A DNA stretch of 64,000 nucleotides from Hyphomicrobiales bacterium (GCA_900468625.1 UBUL01000018.1:424955-488954), one strand, 5' to 3'; counted from the first letter of the stretch, positions 27,170 to 35,512 are shown. Translations and numbers: made by a program. Notes: generated from the letters alone by a model not told the origin.

Positions 27170-27925
27170 ATGTCTCTCGCCATACAAAGTCAGTTCGCCG
27201 CAGCCCTCATCGATATAGGCCTCGCCATACCCGAAGGGCTGATGGCCTGGAACGGCCCGAAGCCTGCACGACGCTTCGGCGTCTATCGCAACAATGTCGC
27301 CATCGGCCTGATCGGCGCGCTCGCCTCGCGCTTTCCGGCAGCAGAAAGGATCGTCGGTGAGGAATTCTTCGCGGCCATGGCGCATGAATTCATCCGGCTG
27401 CATCCCCCGCGATCGCCCCTGTTGCTTGCCTATGGCGATGACCTCCCCGATTTCGTCGAGACTTTCGAGCCGGCACGGGAAATCCCCTATCTGCCTGATG
27501 TCATGCGATTGGAAGTCGCACGGGGGCGGGCCTATCACGCCGCTGATGCGATGCCGCTCGATGCAGCCTTGTTGGCGACCGTCGAACCGGCGGGTCTGGC
27601 GGAACTGGCTTTCGTGCCGCATCCCTCCGCCAGCATCATACGTTGCGCCCACCCGGTCATCACCATCTGGGCGATGAACACCGGCGAAATCGAGCTTGCG
27701 GATATTGCCGATTGGTCGGGCGAGGACGCTCTCGTCGTCCGCCCGCACATGGTCGTCGAGGTGCATGGCCTGCCGCCAGGCGGGGCCGCCTTCCTGGAGC
27801 AGCTATTTGCCGGTGCCGCTCTTGGCCGCGCCTTCGAGGCGGCTCTTGCCGAAGCTCCGGATTTCGATCTTTCCGCCAATCTCGCCCGCGCGTTCACGGC
27901 GGGTGCTTTCATGGCCATTCGCTGA
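27170..27925 (+). CDS. bufC: DUF2063 partner protein of the MNIO enzyme
   Basis: A 251-residue protein with the DUF2063 (putative DNA-binding) N-terminal domain: RRFGVYRNNVAIGLIGALASRFPAAERIVGEEFF, LAYGDDLPDFVETF and IPYLPDVMRLEVARGRAYHA. In MNIO systems this protein acts as the precursor-recognition partner rather than binding DNA (established for related clusters; inferred here). The ATG lies ten bases after the bufB stop with GAGGAG, so the two are translated together. The C-terminal half (150-251) is less conserved. Confidence 0.92.
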   Translation: MSLAIQSQFAAALIDIGLAIPEGLMAWNGPKPARRFGVYRNNVAIGLIGALASRFPAAERIVGEEFFAAMAHEFIRLHPPRSPLLLAYGDDLPDFVETFEPAREIPYLPDVMRLEVARGRAYHAADAMPLDAALLATVEPAGLAELAFVPHPSASIIRCAHPVITIWAMNTGEIELADIADWSGEDALVVRPHMVVEVHGLPPGGAAFLEQLFAGAALGRAFEAALAEAPDFDLSANLARAFTAGAFMAIR

Positions 27926-27933
27926 ACGCTGGA

Positions 27934-28039
27934 GGCGGATGATTTCAGGCCGAAACGACCCGAAATCTGAATCCGCCCTGAAATCAAGGGGTAGAGCATG
28001 ATGTCGTCCGAAATCCCTTCGCACTTAGGCATCATGCTC
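27934..28039. repeat. RIME-type mosaic palindromic repeat, copy B (inverted)
   Basis: Inverted, diverged copy of the element at 3927-4040 and 49628-49741: GGCGGATGATTTCAGG...CCGAAATCTGAATCCGCC module, then AAGGGGTAGAGCATGATG and the GCATGATG...CATCATGC palindrome. It separates bufC from the DoxX gene and may weaken read-through. It also contains an SD-like AAGGGG followed by ATGATG that opens a 23-codon frame overlapping the DoxX start out of frame. Confidence 0.82.
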
Positions 28040-28053
28040 CAGGGAGAACCGAC

Positions 28054-28539
28054 ATGCAGAACCAGATGATGACGGCCGCTCCGGCCGAGCGCCAATCCAT
28101 GCCCCGAAGGCTCTATGGCAGCCTGAAGCTTCTCGGCCGCATCCCGCATGATCTGATCGCACTCGTCGCGCGAGTGTCGATCGCCGCCGTCTTCTGGCAG
28201 TCCGGCCAGACGAAGGTCGATGGCTGGCATGTAACCGACAATGCCGTCTATCTCTTCCAGACGGAATACAAGCTGCCGCTGGTCGATCCCTGGATCGCCG
28301 CCCATATCGCCGCCTTCAGCGAGCATTTCTTTCCCTTTTTGCTCGTCATCGGCTTCGCAAGCCGGCTCTCGGCGCTGGCGCTGCTTGGCATGACTGTGGT
28401 CATCGAGATCTTCGTCTATCCCGATGCCTGGCCGACGCATGGCACATGGGCGACCTGCTTTCTGGTGATCATGGCTGGCGGGCCTGGACGCATCGCGCTC
28501 GATCACCTGATCGCCAGGTGGTTCGCTCGCTCAGCCTGA
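28054..28539 (+). CDS. DoxX family membrane protein
   Basis: A 161-residue inner-membrane protein with four hydrophobic segments and the family blocks VFWQSGQTKVDGWHV, LFQTEYKLPLVDPWIAAH, ALLGMTVVIEIFVYPDAWPTH and GPGRIALDHL. DoxX genes regularly close DUF2282/DUF692/DUF2063 operons (bufD or gigT in other species), where an electron-transfer or quinol-linked role is suspected. The ATG follows GGGAGAACCGAC. Position right after a RIME element suggests partial uncoupling from bufABC. Confidence 0.9.
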   Translation: MQNQMMTAAPAERQSMPRRLYGSLKLLGRIPHDLIALVARVSIAAVFWQSGQTKVDGWHVTDNAVYLFQTEYKLPLVDPWIAAHIAAFSEHFFPFLLVIGFASRLSALALLGMTVVIEIFVYPDAWPTHGTWATCFLVIMAGGPGRIALDHLIARWFARSA

Positions 28540-28651
28540 GATCGGCCGGAGGGGAGCACCAATTGCGAGTGGCGCTCCCCGATGCCAAGCTGCTGCGTAA
28601 TTCCTGCGCTGTCGCTGTCGCAAAACTGCTGCGCAATTTGCGGGGCATGCT

Positions 28652-29608
28652 TCAGCGAAGAACGGGTTCGCCGTGGAAGCGGCGGCGTGAAGGCTTGGAG
28701 ACACCGAAGCCGACTTCCATCATCAGCCGCGGCTTTTGCGTCGGCACGGTGCCCATATGGAAGCCGAAGGGATCCTCGACGAAGCCGGATCCAGCCTTGC
28801 CGGTCAGCGTCAGCGCATTCGCCACGCCATAATAATCGTGCACCTCGGTTGCCGGATGCCCGACAAGCAATGTCAGCTGATGCCGAACCCGCCGGCGCCT
28901 GTGGCTTCCCTTGATGAAGACGTGCGGCCCGGTGCCCTCGTCCACATCGACCAGATTGAAGAAGAACTTCAGCATCCGCCAGTCGTCGAGATCAAAGTGA
29001 TATTTGTCGAGGGAGGCAAGGCTTCTGTCGGCTTCGGATGCCTGGGTGGGAAAGCTCCACCAGATGCGGGTCGTGATCACCTTCGCCTGTCCGCCGAGAT
29101 ATTGCCGGGCAACGTCGATCAGGAGTGGGTCTCGTTGGACGGCCATGACGGCAGGGCAATCGAGCGAGCGTTCGAAGAAGTGGCCACTGAGGATCGACCG
29201 TCCGAAACGCGCCTCGGCTTCCCTGTGTTCGCTCGCGGCGAATTCGAGCTTCCTGTTGAAATTGCCGTAGCAGCCGGTATTTCCGGCGAATTCGGCGATC
29301 TCCTGATGAATGTGATCCGGCAGCATCAGGTTCGGATAGATGCCATCCGTCCGCAAGGCATCGACGACGGCGCTGCGCTCGACGCCGGTAAACATCGAGG
29401 CGCCGGAAACGGGGAACCTGACGGTTCGCTTGGTGGCAAGCCAATGGATCCGCCGAAACGGCAAGGTCCTGGCCAACAGGAACATGGGCAACCAGGCCGG
29501 ATTCTCTTTGAGATCGGTCAGGTAAGTCGGTATCCTGACAGCCATGCGCTTGAAGCGGCCGCCCTGCCGGGCGATGGACTCCAAGTCATTTGCCGGGGGA
29601 TTGTGCAT
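28652..29608 (-). CDS. Phytanoyl-CoA dioxygenase-like protein
   Basis: A 318-residue protein with an Fe(II)/2-oxoglutarate dioxygenase signature: KYHFDLDDWRMLKFFFNLVDVDEGTGPHVFIKGSHRRRR holds the HxD pair (His204, Asp206), and the distal His is probably in FGFHMGTVPTQKPRLMMEVGF near residue 284. The first 100 residues are unlike the family core and may be an extra domain. ATG at 29608 follows AAAGGA with six-base spacing. No pathway context; substrate unknown. Confidence 0.72.
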   Translation of the reverse strand: MHNPPANDLESIARQGGRFKRMAVRIPTYLTDLKENPAWLPMFLLARTLPFRRIHWLATKRTVRFPVSGASMFTGVERSAVVDALRTDGIYPNLMLPDHIHQEIAEFAGNTGCYGNFNRKLEFAASEHREAEARFGRSILSGHFFERSLDCPAVMAVQRDPLLIDVARQYLGGQAKVITTRIWWSFPTQASEADRSLASLDKYHFDLDDWRMLKFFFNLVDVDEGTGPHVFIKGSHRRRRVRHQLTLLVGHPATEVHDYYGVANALTLTGKAGSGFVEDPFGFHMGTVPTQKPRLMMEVGFGVSKPSRRRFHGEPVLR

Positions 29609-30051
29609 AGCTATCCTTTCCGCACAGTTGCAAAACCCTTGGCAACAGGCCCAACATCCTGTTGATTCGATTTAATCCTTTGAAACTTTAAGTTAATTCG
29701 CGCTGGCGAATGTCTGTTGCAGCGCAGCAAATAGAAGTCGGCCGCCTTTGGTCAAGAGGACGAAAACTCGAAATCTGATTGAACCGATAGAAACTCCTGC
29801 GGAAACACGCCGGGCGCTCCAAAACGCTTGCCGGATCGCACGGTGCGGTTGTTTCCGAGGCTTGACAGCCCAGGCGTCACGGAAGAACGCGGGAACAGCG
29901 CGTTTCATTTGCTGTTACTTAGGATAATAGCGCTAAGAATCGGTCAGGCGCAGATGAAAGGAAAAGATTGCGAGTGCGGGGCGGCGGTTTACGCCGGCTG
30001 CGTTTCCAGCAGTCTTCTAACAGTCACATTCCTGTTCCCATTATTGGATAG
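29609..30051. other. Divergent intergenic region, dioxygenase / DUF1003 genes
   Basis: 443 bases without a recognisable gene. It must hold promoters in both directions; the part next to the dioxygenase is AT-rich (around 29660-29700). No operator, repeat or RNA could be assigned. Confidence 0.3.
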
Positions 30052-31008
30052 ATGAGCGAGAAAACGTCAAAGAAGGCCCCCTATATGACTGAAACGAAGA
30101 CCTTTGATCCGGCGGAAGGCATAGTCGATTTCGACGCGGGCGAGGGCGAGAGCCCAACCGTGGTGGAGATGGACGATTATACCAAGAGTCTCGCTCAGGC
30201 GAAGGCCAAGTCCGTCAAGCTTATCGACGCCATTACCGGCCAGGTGCTGAAGAAGAAGGACGCGGTCCACGTCGACGACCTCCGCCCGTCACTTGCGGAC
30301 TTCATTCGGCTGAAGCATCCCGAGCTGCGCGCCGACGATTATGTCAGCCGCAAGGTCATGGACGACTATCGCGCCCAATATATCGCCGAGCTGCTGACGG
30401 TGGAGCGCGGCGAGCTTTCAAATCTCGAGGACGAGGTCGTCGAAAGCCTGAAGACCCATGATACGCTCGCCGAGAATATCGAAGAGGACTATGAGGACAA
30501 CCGCTCCATCGGCGACCGGATGGCCGATGGCGTCGCCTCCTTCGGCGGCAGCTGGACCTTCATCATCTCCTTCTGTCTGTTTCTCGCCGTCTGGATGGCC
30601 ATCAATCTCATCATGGGCGACAAGCAAGCCTTCGACGCCTATCCGTTCATCCTGCTGAACCTGGTGCTCTCGACGATTGCGGCGCTGCAGGCGCCGATCA
30701 TCATGATGAGCCAGCGCCGCCAGGAAGAGAAGGATCGCCTGCGCGCCCTAAACGACTATAAGGTCAACCTGAAGGCCGAACTGGAAATCCGCCACCTGCA
30801 TGAAAAAGTCGATCACCTCCTCAATCGCCAATGGGAGCGACTGACCGAAATCCAGCAAATCCAGATCGAGATGATGCTGGAGCAGGCCAAGGCCGCCACG
30901 CGCGCAATCAAGGCCAACAAGGCGGTGAAAGCCAAGACCAGCGCGCTGAAGACCCTCTTCGGCAAGGTCAAGGAGTCGGAGCCGGATCCGGACGAATCCT
31001 CGAACTGA
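30052..31008 (+). CDS. DUF1003 membrane protein
   Basis: A 318-residue protein with an acidic N-terminus, the DUF1003 core (DRMADGVASFGGSWTFIISFCLFLAVWMAINLIM..FDAYPFILLNLVLSTIAALQAPIIMMSQRRQEEKDR) containing two transmembrane helices near residues 165-190 and 200-222, and a long charged, probably coiled-coil C-terminus ending in a Lys-rich tail. Family members are of unknown function, sometimes linked to cyclic-nucleotide domains. Either the ATG at 30052 or one at 30085 could be used. It stands alone. Confidence 0.85.
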   Translation: MSEKTSKKAPYMTETKTFDPAEGIVDFDAGEGESPTVVEMDDYTKSLAQAKAKSVKLIDAITGQVLKKKDAVHVDDLRPSLADFIRLKHPELRADDYVSRKVMDDYRAQYIAELLTVERGELSNLEDEVVESLKTHDTLAENIEEDYEDNRSIGDRMADGVASFGGSWTFIISFCLFLAVWMAINLIMGDKQAFDAYPFILLNLVLSTIAALQAPIIMMSQRRQEEKDRLRALNDYKVNLKAELEIRHLHEKVDHLLNRQWERLTEIQQIQIEMMLEQAKAATRAIKANKAVKAKTSALKTLFGKVKESEPDPDESSN

Positions 31009-31314
31009 TCCCCGGCGCAGCCGGCCATGCCATGGCCCCTCCTCCGGTCATGGCATTGCCGGCCGTTGTCGGCTTATCCGGGCTGTTTCCAAATGGGACC
31101 GCATCGCGAGGGCTTGCCGGGCGCAGCACACCCTGCAGCCGCCCCTGTTCGCCTTCAGCTACGGCTAAGAGCCATCCGAACCTGACCAAAACTTTTCGTC
31201 CACCGCGCCAACGACCAAGGGGGACGCTGTTCGAAGCAGGCCTGGAATCGAACAAGCGGAGCCGAAACCGGCAGATGAGGCATGATCGCCCGAGGAGCCC
31301 ACCCGGAAATCGAA
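31009..31314. other. Intergenic region between convergent genes
   Basis: 306 bases between the DUF1003 and flavin-reductase-like stops. Open frames here look like chance frames in GC-rich DNA; no gene, terminator with a T-run, or repeat was seen. Confidence 0.3.
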
Positions 31315-31977
31315 TCATCTCTCGGCCTTGAAGGTGCGGCCGAGATCCGGCCCCGTGCCGAAATAGTGCCGGAACACGTAAAGCAGCGGGCTCCACCTGC
31401 TGGTATCGATATGATTGGTGCCGGCGATGACGATATCCCTGTGCGCGTGCACGCGGATGACCTTCGCCTCGACGATGGAGAAGGCTTCGGCGCGCTCCGC
31501 GGGCCATTCCGCACCGGGAGAATGCGCCGCCACCACTTCCGCCTCGAATTGGATCGGGCATTCGGCGATGCGCAGCGGCCGTACGAAATTCGAGGCCTGC
31601 GGCGTGAAGCCGGCCGCATCGAACTTGTCAGCCTCGAAACGATAGCCGATTTTTTCCTTGTGCGGGGGAACGGGGTCGCGCCCCGTCGTCGGCGCGATCG
31701 CCTCGATCTTCGGCCACAGCTCCGGCGATGGAAAATTCAAAACGAGCTGCCGCTCGCGCAAAAGGTTTTCCCGCCCTTTGCTGGTCGAGGTCAGGCCCAG
31801 GACGACCCGGTCATATAGAGCCCAAACCGAAGACATCGGCGAAATATTCGTCGTACCGTCGGGGTTGAGGCTGCTGATCAGCACGACAGGAGTGCCGACA
31901 TAAAGCACGCTGGGCTTGATTTCGATATGGCCGCGATCGCTCTCGGCTGCGTTGAATTCGGCTGTGTTCGTCAACAT
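31315..31977 (-). CDS. Flavin reductase-like (FMN-binding split barrel) protein
   Basis: A 220-residue protein of the flavin reductase-like family: KPSVLYVGTPVVLISSLNPDGTTNISPMSSVWALYDRVVLGLT is the FMN-binding opening, followed by KGRENLLRERQLVLNFPS and the later QFEAEVV..RAEAFSIVEAKVIRVHAH. Such proteins reduce FMN/FAD with NAD(P)H for a partner monooxygenase or act on their own flavin. No partner gene is adjacent, so the role is open. Confidence 0.85.
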   Translation of the reverse strand: MLTNTAEFNAAESDRGHIEIKPSVLYVGTPVVLISSLNPDGTTNISPMSSVWALYDRVVLGLTSTSKGRENLLRERQLVLNFPSPELWPKIEAIAPTTGRDPVPPHKEKIGYRFEADKFDAAGFTPQASNFVRPLRIAECPIQFEAEVVAAHSPGAEWPAERAEAFSIVEAKVIRVHAHRDIVIAGTNHIDTSRWSPLLYVFRHYFGTGPDLGRTFKAER

Positions 31978-32196
31978 TGCAAACTCTCCTTTGAGAGTCT
32001 CAGTGTAGCCGATGCGACGCCCGAAACAGTTCGGCCGTGACCGAACTGTTGTTCACACCCGCCTGCCGTTCACGCCTTAAATACCGGCATCATCCTGACG
32101 ACGCTGATCCCCGCTTCTCTTCCTGTCGCTCCTGCGCCGGAGCGGTCCGGTCGCTGGGTAGACTCGGCCGAAGAGTCAAAAAGATCGCCGGCTAAA

Positions 32197-32658
32197 TTAC
32201 TTGCGCGTGTTTTCCGTCGGCATCACGATCACCGTATCCTCGGCCATAAGCATGCGCCCATCCTGCGCTCGCAGCTCCAGCCTTCGCACCGGCATGTTCG
32301 TCACCCTGTCGACCAGCGTCACATGCGGCTCACCCGGCTCGAAGAAGAAATCTTCGCCCCATTGGCGAAGCGCGACCAGCAGCGGAAACAGCCCCTGCCC
32401 CTTCTGCGTGAGCACATATTCCTGATAGGGGCCGCCATCGGATGCCGGCACGGTATCCATGATGCCGTGAGCGACGAGATTGCGCAGCCGGGCCGAAAGG
32501 ATGTTCTTGGCAAGCCCGAGACTTTTCTGAAATTCGCCAAACCGGCGCAAGCCATCAAAGGCATCGCGGATGATCAAGAGCGACCACCAGTCGCCGATCG
32601 CATCCAGCGGCCGCGCTACGCCGCACATCGAATCTCTGTGGCTTATTCTCTTGGCCAT
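32197..32658 (-). CDS. HxlR-family transcriptional regulator
   Basis: A 153-residue winged-helix regulator: CGVARPLDAIGDWWSLLIIRDAFDGLRRFGEFQKSLGLAKNILSARLRNLVAHGIM is the HxlR core with the recognition helix in LAKNILSARLRNL; Cys12 in DSMCGVARP is the position used for redox or electrophile sensing in this family. Start at 32658 has AGGG upstream; a longer frame (to 32736) is poorly supported. It diverges from the hydrolase at 32811, with two operator-like repeats between, so it probably controls that gene and itself. Confidence 0.9.
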   Translation of the reverse strand: MAKRISHRDSMCGVARPLDAIGDWWSLLIIRDAFDGLRRFGEFQKSLGLAKNILSARLRNLVAHGIMDTVPASDGGPYQEYVLTQKGQGLFPLLVALRQWGEDFFFEPGEPHVTLVDRVTNMPVRRLELRAQDGRMLMAEDTVIVMPTENTRK

Positions 32659-32739
32659 GCCGCCCTGCCTTCGCTTGCCTTCATATATCCGTATCGCAGC
32701 AGGCGCGGATAAGCACCTGCAGCACACTTGCAACATATC

Positions 32740-32796
32740 GGTTGCAAATTAAAACCACAAGAGATATTGGAATCATGGTTGCAAACTAAAACCACA
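32740..32796. promoter_or_regulatory. Duplicated operator-like repeat between HxlR gene and hydrolase
   Basis: GGTTGCAAATTAAAACCACA (32740-32759) recurs at 32777-32796 with one base changed (AAC for AAT). Each copy has inverted symmetry GGTT-N9-AACC, and the copies start 37 bases apart; a partial third TTGCAA occurs at 32729-32734. Likely binding sites of the adjacent HxlR regulator overlapping both promoters. Confidence 0.7.
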
Positions 32797-32810
32797 TTAG
32801 GAGAAGGCGC

Positions 32811-33731
32811 ATGATTCCCTCTGATGCGACATTTGCCGGTACATTCCCCTTCGCTCCGCATTTCACCGACGCACCGGGCTTTCGCATGCACTACGTCGAC
32901 GAAGGACCCCGCGACGGCGAAGTCGTTCTATGCCTGCATGGCGAACCCACCTGGGGCTACCTCTTTCGCCATCTCATCTTGACGCTGAGCCGCACGCACC
33001 GCGTCGTCGTTCCCGACCACATGGGCTTCGGCAAGAGCGAAACCCCTGAAGGACGCAGCTATTGGCTGCAGGACCACGTTGCCAATCTGGAAGCCTTCGT
33101 TGGGGCTCTCGGCCTCACCGACATCACCCTTGTCATGCATGATTTCGGTGGCCCCGTCGGCATGGGCTTAGCCGCCCGGCAGCCCGACCTCATCCGCCGC
33201 ATCATCTCGGCAAACGGGCCGACGCCCTTCGGCCAGCTGGATCTTTTCGACCGGCTCGCGGCCAATGCAGCCGTATCGCCCTGGTTCCAATGGATCGCCA
33301 AGGCCGACGCCGACGGCACGCTGGAGCCGGTGCTCAACAATCTCGGCTTCAACATTCTCAGCACGCTCAAACTCAACGGCTTCGAAAACAATGCCGTCGT
33401 CACCGACACCTGGATCGATGCCTATGGCACTCCTTTTGCCGGCGCAGCCGAGTGTCTCGGTGCGCTCGGCTGGGCCAAGGGCTTTGCAACCGTCACCCAC
33501 CGGTTCGAAACACCCAGCCCGGCCGCCGACCTTGCCATCCGCTCCAAGCCGGCGCTCGCGATCTGGGGCGAGGCCGACAGGACGCTGCATGCCGAGCATT
33601 TCCTGCCGCTCTTTTCCGCCCTTTTCCCGTCGGCGCCCATCGAGCGCCTCCCGGGCGTCGGCCATTACTGCTTCGAAGATGCCCCGGACACCATCTCGAG
33701 CCTGATCGCAGATTTCCTGCGACGGAGCTAG
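32811..33731 (+). CDS. Alpha/beta hydrolase, haloalkane dehalogenase-like
   Basis: A 306-residue hydrolase with the dehalogenase layout: oxyanion region LHGEPTWGYLFRHLI (residues 42-56), nucleophile Asp111 in VMHDFGGPVGMG, likely acid Asp256 in IWGEADRTLH, and catalytic His285 in GVGHYCFED. Carboxylate rather than Ser nucleophile points to dehalogenase or epoxide hydrolase chemistry. The residue after the nucleophile is Phe where characterised haloalkane dehalogenases have the halide-binding Trp, so true dehalogenase activity is not assured. ATG follows AGGAG. Probably repressed by the divergent HxlR regulator. Confidence 0.85.
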   Translation: MIPSDATFAGTFPFAPHFTDAPGFRMHYVDEGPRDGEVVLCLHGEPTWGYLFRHLILTLSRTHRVVVPDHMGFGKSETPEGRSYWLQDHVANLEAFVGALGLTDITLVMHDFGGPVGMGLAARQPDLIRRIISANGPTPFGQLDLFDRLAANAAVSPWFQWIAKADADGTLEPVLNNLGFNILSTLKLNGFENNAVVTDTWIDAYGTPFAGAAECLGALGWAKGFATVTHRFETPSPAADLAIRSKPALAIWGEADRTLHAEHFLPLFSALFPSAPIERLPGVGHYCFEDAPDTISSLIADFLRRS

Positions 33732-33938
33732 ACGGCACGATCTCAAAAATCGAAACAAAAGAGCGGGAGGGCCGCCCGCTCCGGCAGCGGGCGATGCCGT
33801 ACCGGCACAGCCTCTTTCATCGTAGCGGTCTCGCCGAACCACAAGCGGGCCGACACGGAACTTGGCAGCTGGCCGATTGACATTCGTTATCGTTGTGACA
33901 CCGTTCTCGGCGGATGCCGACCACCGTCTTGAGGCAAA

Positions 33939-34334
33939 ATGACAAAACGATCGCAAGCCGTTATCGCCACAGCCGAAGAGCGCCCGCGCGACGGATGGAA
34001 CGACCCCGTCCACGGCTCCATTTCCTGGCACACGCTGCTCAGCAGCGACATCACCCCCACCGACAGCATGAGCGCCGGCATCGCCGAACTCGCCCCCGGC
34101 GGCGAACTGAAACCGCATCGCCACGACCCATCGGAAATCTACTTCATCTTCGAAGGAACCGGCATCGTCCGGATCGACGGCCAGGAAACCGTCGTGAAGG
34201 CCGGCACCACAATCTTCATCCCCGGCAACGCCGAACACGCCATCCGTAACGAATCATCCGCCAACCTGAAATTCTTCTACGTGTTTCCGATTGGGTCGTT
34301 TGCCGATGTTGTCTATCGGTTTCCGGAGGGTTGA
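33939..34334 (+). CDS. Cupin-domain protein
   Basis: A 131-residue single-domain cupin: motif 1 ELKPHRHDPSEIYFIFEGTGIVRIDG has the His-x-His and Glu metal ligands, motif 2 GTTIFIPGNAEHAIRNES has the last His. Such small cupins are metal-dependent enzymes or sensors; the substrate is not predictable. It follows the hydrolase by 207 bases, with a GCCCGCT/AGCGGGC hairpin between, so it is probably transcribed separately. GAGG lies just upstream of the ATG. Confidence 0.85.
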   Translation: MTKRSQAVIATAEERPRDGWNDPVHGSISWHTLLSSDITPTDSMSAGIAELAPGGELKPHRHDPSEIYFIFEGTGIVRIDGQETVVKAGTTIFIPGNAEHAIRNESSANLKFFYVFPIGSFADVVYRFPEG

Positions 34335-34398
34335 GGGGTTTTTCGGCTGTTTGTTAGTGAAACAGCTTGATTGATATGGCCTGCAACAAAGGTCAGAA

Positions 34399-34488
34399 TG
34401 GCGGAGAGGGTGGGATTTGAACCCACGATACCCTTGCAGGTATGCCGCATTTCGAGTGCGGTGCATTCGACCACTCTGCCACCTCTCC
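34399..34488 (-). tRNA. tRNA-Ser (CGA anticodon)
   Basis: Minus-strand class II tRNA: acceptor GGAGAGG (34488-34482) pairs with CCTCTCC, anticodon loop CTCGAAA gives CGA, followed by the long variable arm typical of serine (TACCTGCAAGGGTA), T-arm GGGTTCAAATCCC, discriminator G and encoded CCA ending at 34399. Confidence 0.95.
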
Positions 34489-34583
34489 GGTTATGCTGGT
34501 CGGCGCGTTTGAGCGCGGGGGCTACATAGCGACAGTCGAAGAGGATGGCAAGGGCGAATGTGAAAGCTTTTCATCCTTTTGCC

Positions 34584-34610
34584 TTGACAGATCAGGGGCG
34601 CTTATATATC
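34584..34610 (+). promoter_or_regulatory. Candidate housekeeping promoter for rplU-rpmA
   Basis: TTGACA (34584-34589) is followed 15 bases later by TATATC (34605-34610), the best sigma-70-like pair upstream of rplU. Transcription would start near 34617, leaving a leader of about 175 bases. Confidence 0.5.
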
Positions 34611-34738
34611 CCGTGCGACGCAATAGGTGTGGATAAGTCCGCGCCTTGCCGCCTCGACTCGCTCGGGGCTTCACCGGCAGATCTTTTACAAGGCTCCAAG
34701 CCTTTGGAATTCCTGCTATATTTCGACTGATAAAAAGA

Positions 34739-34769
34739 CGGCCGCTCGTCCTTTAAGGCGAGAGAGCCG
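34739..34769 (+). promoter_or_regulatory. Hairpin in the rplU leader
   Basis: CGGC-CG-CTCG-tcctttaagg-CGAG-AGA-GCCG forms an interrupted stem-loop ending 11 bases before the rplU ribosome binding site AAAGGA. It could be an L21-type autoregulatory leader; this is inferred from position only. Confidence 0.35.
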
Positions 34770-34792
34770 GAACGAACATGAAAGGACAAAAA

Positions 34793-35110
34793 ATGTTCGC
34801 AGTCATCAAGACCGGCGGTAAGCAGTACCGTGTGGCAGCCAACGACGTGCTGACCATCGAGAAGCTCGAAGTCACCGCCGGCGGCACCGTAGAATTCACC
34901 GAAGTCCTCGTTATCGGCGAAGGCGCCGACGCTGCGATTGGTGCTCCCTTCGTCAAGGGCGCTTCCGTCAAGGCCGAAGTGGTCGAGCACAACCGCGGCA
35001 AGAAGGTCATCGCCTTCAAGAAGCGCCGCCGTCAGAACTCGAAGCGTTCGCGCGGCCATCGCCAGCATCACACGGTCGTCCGCATCACGGACATCGTGGC
35101 TGCAAAGTAA
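34793..35110 (+). CDS. rplU: 50S ribosomal protein L21
   Basis: A 105-residue 23S rRNA-binding protein of the large subunit. [25 protein letters not shown] is the family opening and [23 protein letters not shown] the basic rRNA-binding end. The ATG at 34793 follows AAAGGA by seven bases and matches the family start; an ATG five codons earlier was rejected. It precedes rpmA in the conserved rplU-rpmA-obgE order. Confidence 0.98.
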   Translation: MFAVIKTGGKQYRVAANDVLTIEKLEVTAGGTVEFTEVLVIGEGADAAIGAPFVKGASVKAEVVEHNRGKKVIAFKKRRRQNSKRSRGHRQHHTVVRITDIVAAK

Positions 35111-35142
35111 GTAACGGGATCAAGGTTTAAAGGAGAACTCCA

Positions 35143-35412
35143 ATGGCACACAAAAAAGCTGGCGGTTCCTCGCGCAACGGTCGCGATTCCGAATCCAAGC
35201 GCCTTGGCGTGAAGAAGTTCGGCGGCGAAGCCGTCATCGCAGGCAACATTATCGTGCGTCAGCGCGGCACGCAGTGGCACCCGGGTTCCAACGTTGGCCT
35301 CGGCAAGGATCACACGATTTTTGCGCTTACGGCGGGCAACGTGAACTACCGTACGAAGGCCAATGGCCGCGTGTACGTGTCTGTAATGCCGAAAGCGGAA
35401 GCAGCGGAATAA
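35143..35412 (+). CDS. rpmA: 50S ribosomal protein L27
   Basis: An 89-residue protein whose N-terminus ([20 protein letters not shown]) reaches the peptidyl-transferase centre; [23 protein letters not shown] and [17 protein letters not shown] are family signatures. No cleavable N-terminal extension is present. It follows rplU by 32 bases with AAGGAG, and a strong terminator lies 70 bases downstream. Confidence 0.98.
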   Translation: MAHKKAGGSSRNGRDSESKRLGVKKFGGEAVIAGNIIVRQRGTQWHPGSNVGLGKDHTIFALTAGNVNYRTKANGRVYVSVMPKAEAAE

Positions 35413-35483
35413 GCCGGTAGCGCTCTAAAACAGCCGGCGTCTCATCGACCCGGCTGACCGCACCAGGTTCAGTCCAGAAAACA

Positions 35484-35512
35484 GGGGAGATGGGGCGCCA
35501 TCTCCCCTTTTT
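35484..35512 (+). terminator. Rho-independent terminator of rplU-rpmA
   Basis: GGGGAGATGG (35484-35493), four-base loop, CCATCTCCCC (35498-35507) and a T-run. It separates the ribosomal pair from the acetyltransferase genes. Confidence 0.92.

Noticed and set aside
28033..28110. RIME copy B as a terminator for bufABC
   Set aside because: It forms hairpins but has no T-run; effect on read-through cannot be judged from sequence.
29880..29910. EcfG-type general-stress promoter (GGAAC...CGTT) before the DUF1003 gene
   Set aside because: The two elements are only four bases apart instead of 16-17.
30968..31561. Minus-strand 197-codon frame after the DUF1003 gene
   Set aside because: It runs through the flavin-reductase gene in another frame and has no recognisable domain; a chance frame in GC-rich DNA.
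33168..34238. Long minus-strand frame opposite the hydrolase and cupin genes
   Set aside because: Antisense to two well-supported genes, with the low-complexity Gly/Asp/Arg composition of a shadow frame.
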